In this document: positions 19,898 to 22,343 of the stretch, one piece after another | Position numbering within the stretch: the first letter of the stretch is position 1 | Layout of the letters: each line of letters begins with the position of its first letter | DNA from: a virus | Direction: 5' to 3' (one strand) | Virus record (IMG/VR): IMGVR_UViG_3300036719_001457 | Location: 1-22,343 of that record | Length of the DNA stretch: 22,343 nt | Program-made: the position numbers and the translations under genes | Notes under the pieces: generated by a model | Told to the model about the DNA's origin: nothing | Databases searched by the model: none | What the model saw: only the letters and a program-made list of their open reading frames with translations

Positions 19898-20509
19898 TCA
19901 GTCACCGTACTCTGGGCCACGCCCGCCTGTGTAGGGACCACGCCGATGTGCTGCGTCTTCATAGCCTTGCATCTGTGCGTGATGATCCCGATCTCCTGCC
20001 CGACTCCTGTGCCATGCTTCGCTTTCTCTTTTCTGCCGTGCGTGTCGTTCAGCATCGGCTCGCTTTTTGGCACCCATATCCTGTTTGCGCTTCATGGCTC
20101 GCTTGTGGTCTTCTGATCCCTTGCGGACAGGCTTGCCGCCCTTGCCGTAAACGGTCTTTGACTTTTGTTCCTTGCGATGACGATCCTCCGCTGATTGAAG
20201 TTCCGCGTCAGCCTTTACTTGTCTTTCCCTTGCTGCTTTGCCTTTGGTCTGGTTACGGAGGCGAGTCGCCCAGTCTCCTGCACGGCGCGACAGTTTCCGC
20301 AGATTCTTTTCGCTTTCCGCTTCGCGTTCTGGTGTCTGGATGTCTTCCAGCAGGGCATTAGGATCAAGTTCTAGTTCTTCACATAGAGCCAACAGCACTG
20401 TTTCTAGCAGTTCGTTGTACTCCATAGCCTCATCCAAAGCGGCTTGTGGGTTTTGGATGCGTGCAATGCTCTCGTTGAGCGAACGGAATGTGTTGTGGTT
20501 GGTTCTCAT
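19898..20509 (-). CDS. Putative internal head protein, paralogue of the 1411 gene
   Basis: A 203-residue protein read leftward; ATG 20509 follows tataggag. NTFRSLNE at 6-13 is the same leader as in the 1411 gene, with LNE at 11-13. Residues 14-60 match that gene closely, including ALLEDIQTPERE. The middle is Arg/Lys/Glu-rich, with VYGKGGKPVRKGSED at 120-134, and the tail is Arg/His/Gly-rich (HHAQMQGYEDAAHRRGPYTG). The paralogues diverge strongly after residue 70. A 49-base stretch and the downstream terminator are identical at DNA level. A packaged head protein is inferred from the leader. Confidence 0.8.
   Translation of the reverse strand: MRTNHNTFRSLNESIARIQNPQAALDEAMEYNELLETVLLALCEELELDPNALLEDIQTPEREAESEKNLRKLSRRAGDWATRLRNQTKGKAARERQVKADAELQSAEDRHRKEQKSKTVYGKGGKPVRKGSEDHKRAMKRKQDMGAKKRADAERHARQKRESEAWHRSRAGDRDHHAQMQGYEDAAHRRGPYTGGRGPEYGD
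20447..20495 (-). repeat. 49-base block, inverted copy of 1428-1476
   Basis: Encodes NTFRSLNESIARIQNP in the 20509(-) gene. It is identical on the minus strand to 1428-1476 on the plus strand. Two inverted copies about 19 kb apart could support recombination inverting the region between. Confidence 0.85.
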
Positions 20510-20529
20510 TAGAATAATCTCCTATACTA

Positions 20530-20536
20530 TATTTAG
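20530..20536 (-). promoter_or_regulatory. Putative late promoter box CTAAATA directly after terminator
   Basis: On the minus strand CTAAATA lies 27 bases before ATG 20509, one base after the T-tract of the reductase terminator. Box and leader resemble those of the paralogue at 1411 and the small gene at 9896. Confidence 0.65.
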
Positions 20537-20568
20537 GAAAAGAAACAACCCCCATTTACGGGGGTTGT
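20537..20568 (-). terminator. Rho-independent terminator of the reductase gene
   Basis: On the minus strand, ACAACCCCC pairs with GGGGGTTGT (nine base pairs, six-base loop cgtaaat region) and is followed by ttctttt. It lies about 45 bases after the reductase stop. Confidence 0.85.
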
Positions 20569-20612
20569 CGGGCGGGAGATGCTATCTCCTGCGGGGCACA
20601 AGCCTGCGAAGT

Positions 20613-22343
20613 TTATGTGGTCAGGTCAACAATCTCACACTTGTCGCCAGTGCACGAGAATGTTTGGGTTCCAACAGTCTTGTCTTCCTTCTCGTAGTTC
20701 ACCATTTCACTCCAGTCCACGCCCTGTGGCATGGCAGCAAGAGCGGCTTCGTACTGCTCCTTGGTGCAGTCCTGATACGGTGCTTGCTTGTACGAGTGAT
20801 CGGAATGGGGCAGGAAAGAAATACCGCTGATCTCGTCAAAGTGCTTATACACCCACGCACCCACCTCCATCCACTCGTGCTCACGCACAGTAACAGTAAT
20901 ACTGGGCTTGTGTTCGCACCAGTGCCGCTGATACGCCAGCCACAACTCCAAGTGCTGAATAGCAGTCATGTGGTTGCGGGTCACAGAACCCACAGCCTTC
21001 ATGGGGAACGAGAACACCATTGTGTGGTCGGGACGCATATTGCACACTTCGTGTGGGAAGCCCTTGTCAATCATAAACTGACACAGAGGGTCTTTGCGAT
21101 CTGCACGAACGGTGCGAATGTAGTACTCGTTGTGACGAGCGTGGATGCCGCTTGCAGAATCAGTCAACTGCGATACGGTTCCACTAGGCTTGACACAAGT
21201 AATAGCCGCTGCGGGGTTGATGCCAATCCGCTTTGCCCACTCCTTGTTGGTAGCCACGGCATGGTCACGAAGCGATTCAAGAATGTGCTGCAAGTTTTCG
21301 GTGTTGTCACGCATCATGGCGTTGTCAAGAATACCTGTGAGTGACACACCAAGCAGTGCTTCCTCTTCACAGTTCTTCTTCCAATCACTAGACAGGTACG
21401 GAAAATGGGTAAGACTAGCCTGCCATGTGCCAAGAATGGCAGCAAGCCGTACCTTACGCTTCAAGGTTTCTTCTGTATCGTCCTTGCGAACAATTACTTC
21501 AGACAGATTGCAGAACTGCTTGTCACGCAGAATAATTTCAGAACACGGATTAGTGCCGAACTCGTAGGTGGCATCACGACGCTCACCCAACTTTTCCACA
21601 GTCTTCTGTGCAGCCTCACGGTTAAAGATGCCACGCTCACCGCTCTTGCTGTTGTACAGAGACAGCCACTCTTCCATGAATGTGCCAATCTCGGGCTTCT
21701 CCTTGTACGCCACACTGTTGTTAGCCAGTGCACGCTGTGGGTTCTCGTTCCACCACGCACCGCTCTTGGCATTACGCATACGCTCGTCTGTCAGATTGGA
21801 CAGAGAGATGAGTGCAGAACGACGCACACCACCCACCACAACCACTTCTGCTACCTTGCAAATAATGTCATGGCATTCCATTGAGGTGAGTTTGCGTCCT
21901 GCTGCTCGCTTGAAAGTATCAACGGTGAAACCGAACAGTTCTTCAAGTGGGCGAGGACCGCTTGCACGACCGCCAAATGTTTTTAGTCTTGCACCAGCGG
22001 GGCGAATCTTACTGGTGTCCCACGACGGAATCTGCCCACCAATCAGGAGTGAAACCAGTTCACGATACGCTTTTGCCCATCCTTCTTTGGAGTCCTTCAC
22101 CACGATAACGGTATCGCTACTGCTGAACTGCTCTGCAATAGTGGGTAGTTTCTCCACATACTGCCGCTCCACAGAGAAGCCCACGCCTGTGCCGCACATA
22201 AGCACATACAGGATTTCATCAAACGCACGCACCTTGTTTACTGCCACATACGAGCAGTTGTAGCCTGCGGTGTTGTCCTTTCGGAGCGCATCACCCGCAG
22301 TCATTAGTGCACGCATGGACGGCATGACTTCAAGATTCAGAAC
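20613..22343 (-). CDS. nrdJ: Class II (adenosylcobalamin-dependent) ribonucleotide reductase, N-terminus outside window
   Basis: An open frame read leftward from the right edge; 576 residues visible, start missing. It reduces ribonucleotides to deoxyribonucleotides with B12 radical chemistry. Matches the monomeric Lactobacillus leichmannii type: CGTGVGFSVE (Cys codon at 22194-22196), NPCSE with Cys at 21543-21545, Glu two residues later and a second Cys exactly 11 residues on (21510-21512), and PSGTVSQLTDSASGIH. The tail has C-TGDK-C, the C-terminal redox pair. This Cys/Glu pattern corresponds to residues 119, 408, 410, 419, 731 and 736 of that enzyme. About 150 residues are probably missing by comparison with its 739. 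It works without oxygen or a small subunit; the host or environment must supply B12. A terminator follows at 20568-20537. Confidence 0.92.
   Translation of the reverse strand, partial: VLNLEVMPSMRALMTAGDALRKDNTAGYNCSYVAVNKVRAFDEILYVLMCGTGVGFSVERQYVEKLPTIAEQFSSSDTVIVVKDSKEGWAKAYRELVSLLIGGQIPSWDTSKIRPAGARLKTFGGRASGPRPLEELFGFTVDTFKRAAGRKLTSMECHDIICKVAEVVVVGGVRRSALISLSNLTDERMRNAKSGAWWNENPQRALANNSVAYKEKPEIGTFMEEWLSLYNSKSGERGIFNREAAQKTVEKLGERRDATYEFGTNPCSEIILRDKQFCNLSEVIVRKDDTEETLKRKVRLAAILGTWQASLTHFPYLSSDWKKNCEEEALLGVSLTGILDNAMMRDNTENLQHILESLRDHAVATNKEWAKRIGINPAAAITCVKPSGTVSQLTDSASGIHARHNEYYIRTVRADRKDPLCQFMIDKGFPHEVCNMRPDHTMVFSFPMKAVGSVTRNHMTAIQHLELWLAYQRHWCEHKPSITVTVREHEWMEVGAWVYKHFDEISGISFLPHSDHSYKQAPYQDCTKEQYEAALAAMPQGVDWSEMVNYEKEDKTVGTQTFSCTGDKCEIVDLTT

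Noticed and set aside
20238-21344. A 368-codon open frame on the plus strand
   Set aside because: It lies opposite the paralogue gene and the class II reductase, crosses both terminators and the promoter box, and its protein has no recognisable motif. The opposite strand has clear catalytic motifs.
1-22343. tRNA genes, insertion sequences, attachment sites or replication origin
   Set aside because: I saw no cloverleaf-like sequence, transposase motif, terminal inverted repeats or iteron cluster. A tRNA scan program would be needed to exclude a degenerate tRNA.

Overview
The window looks like part of the genome of a tailed, T4-like (myovirus-type) bacteriophage, most likely an uncultured aquatic or marine one. 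Almost every base is coding, stop and start codons often touch or overlap, and there is no tRNA, rRNA, CRISPR array or insertion sequence. The recognisable functions are phage-type: a PD-(D/E)XK nuclease, a RuvC-like resolvase, a vitamin B12-dependent (class II) ribonucleotide reductase, a holin-like protein and many putative virion proteins. Intergenic gaps carry a recurrent CTAAATA box, usually 20-37 bases before a start codon, that resembles the T4 late promoter TATAAATA. The host cannot be deduced from the sequence.

Layout. Bases 1-5208: the tail of a cut gene, a small protein, two Lys/Arg-rich proteins, a terminator-promoter cassette (about 1995-2032) and four genes of unknown function, the last three overlapping or nearly so. 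Bases 5286-10063: a Gly-rich putative structural protein, a coiled-coil protein, a large ParB-like-domain protein, a protein with acidic front and very basic rear, and two unknown proteins. Bases 10066-13292: a PD-(D/E)XK nuclease, a KxDG nucleotidyltransferase (ligase-like) and a cytidylyltransferase-like protein. Bases 13347-16801: two large modular Lys-rich proteins and a small one. Bases 16820-18165: a conserved-looking phage protein, a small protein, a holin-like membrane protein and a small lipoprotein with a transmembrane segment (possible lysis pair). Bases 18162-22343 are mostly leftward: RuvC-like resolvase, a trypsin-like lipoprotein protease, a paralogue of the gene at 1411, and the class II ribonucleotide reductase, which runs off the right edge. 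One small rightward coiled-coil gene (18789) sits among them.

The unifying pattern is an inference from reading the proteins side by side. At least eight predicted proteins start with a short basic/aromatic peptide ending in (L/I)xE at about residues 9-16, for example FKSYLTE, FRSLNE, IPFLAE. This is the form of the T4 capsid-targeting sequence, which sends internal proteins and the Alt enzyme into the prohead and is cut by the gp21 protease after (L/I)xE. Several of the same proteins have further (I/L)xE sites between compact basic modules (IDE, LDE, INE). The window may therefore encode a set of head-packaged, protease-processed cargo proteins, some carrying enzyme-like domains, that would be delivered with the DNA. 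The prohead protease itself is not in the window, so this remains a hypothesis.

A second pattern is a gene with its terminator present twice in opposite orientation (1411-2023 and 20509-19841), sharing a 49-base identical block near the 5' end and an identical 24-base terminator.
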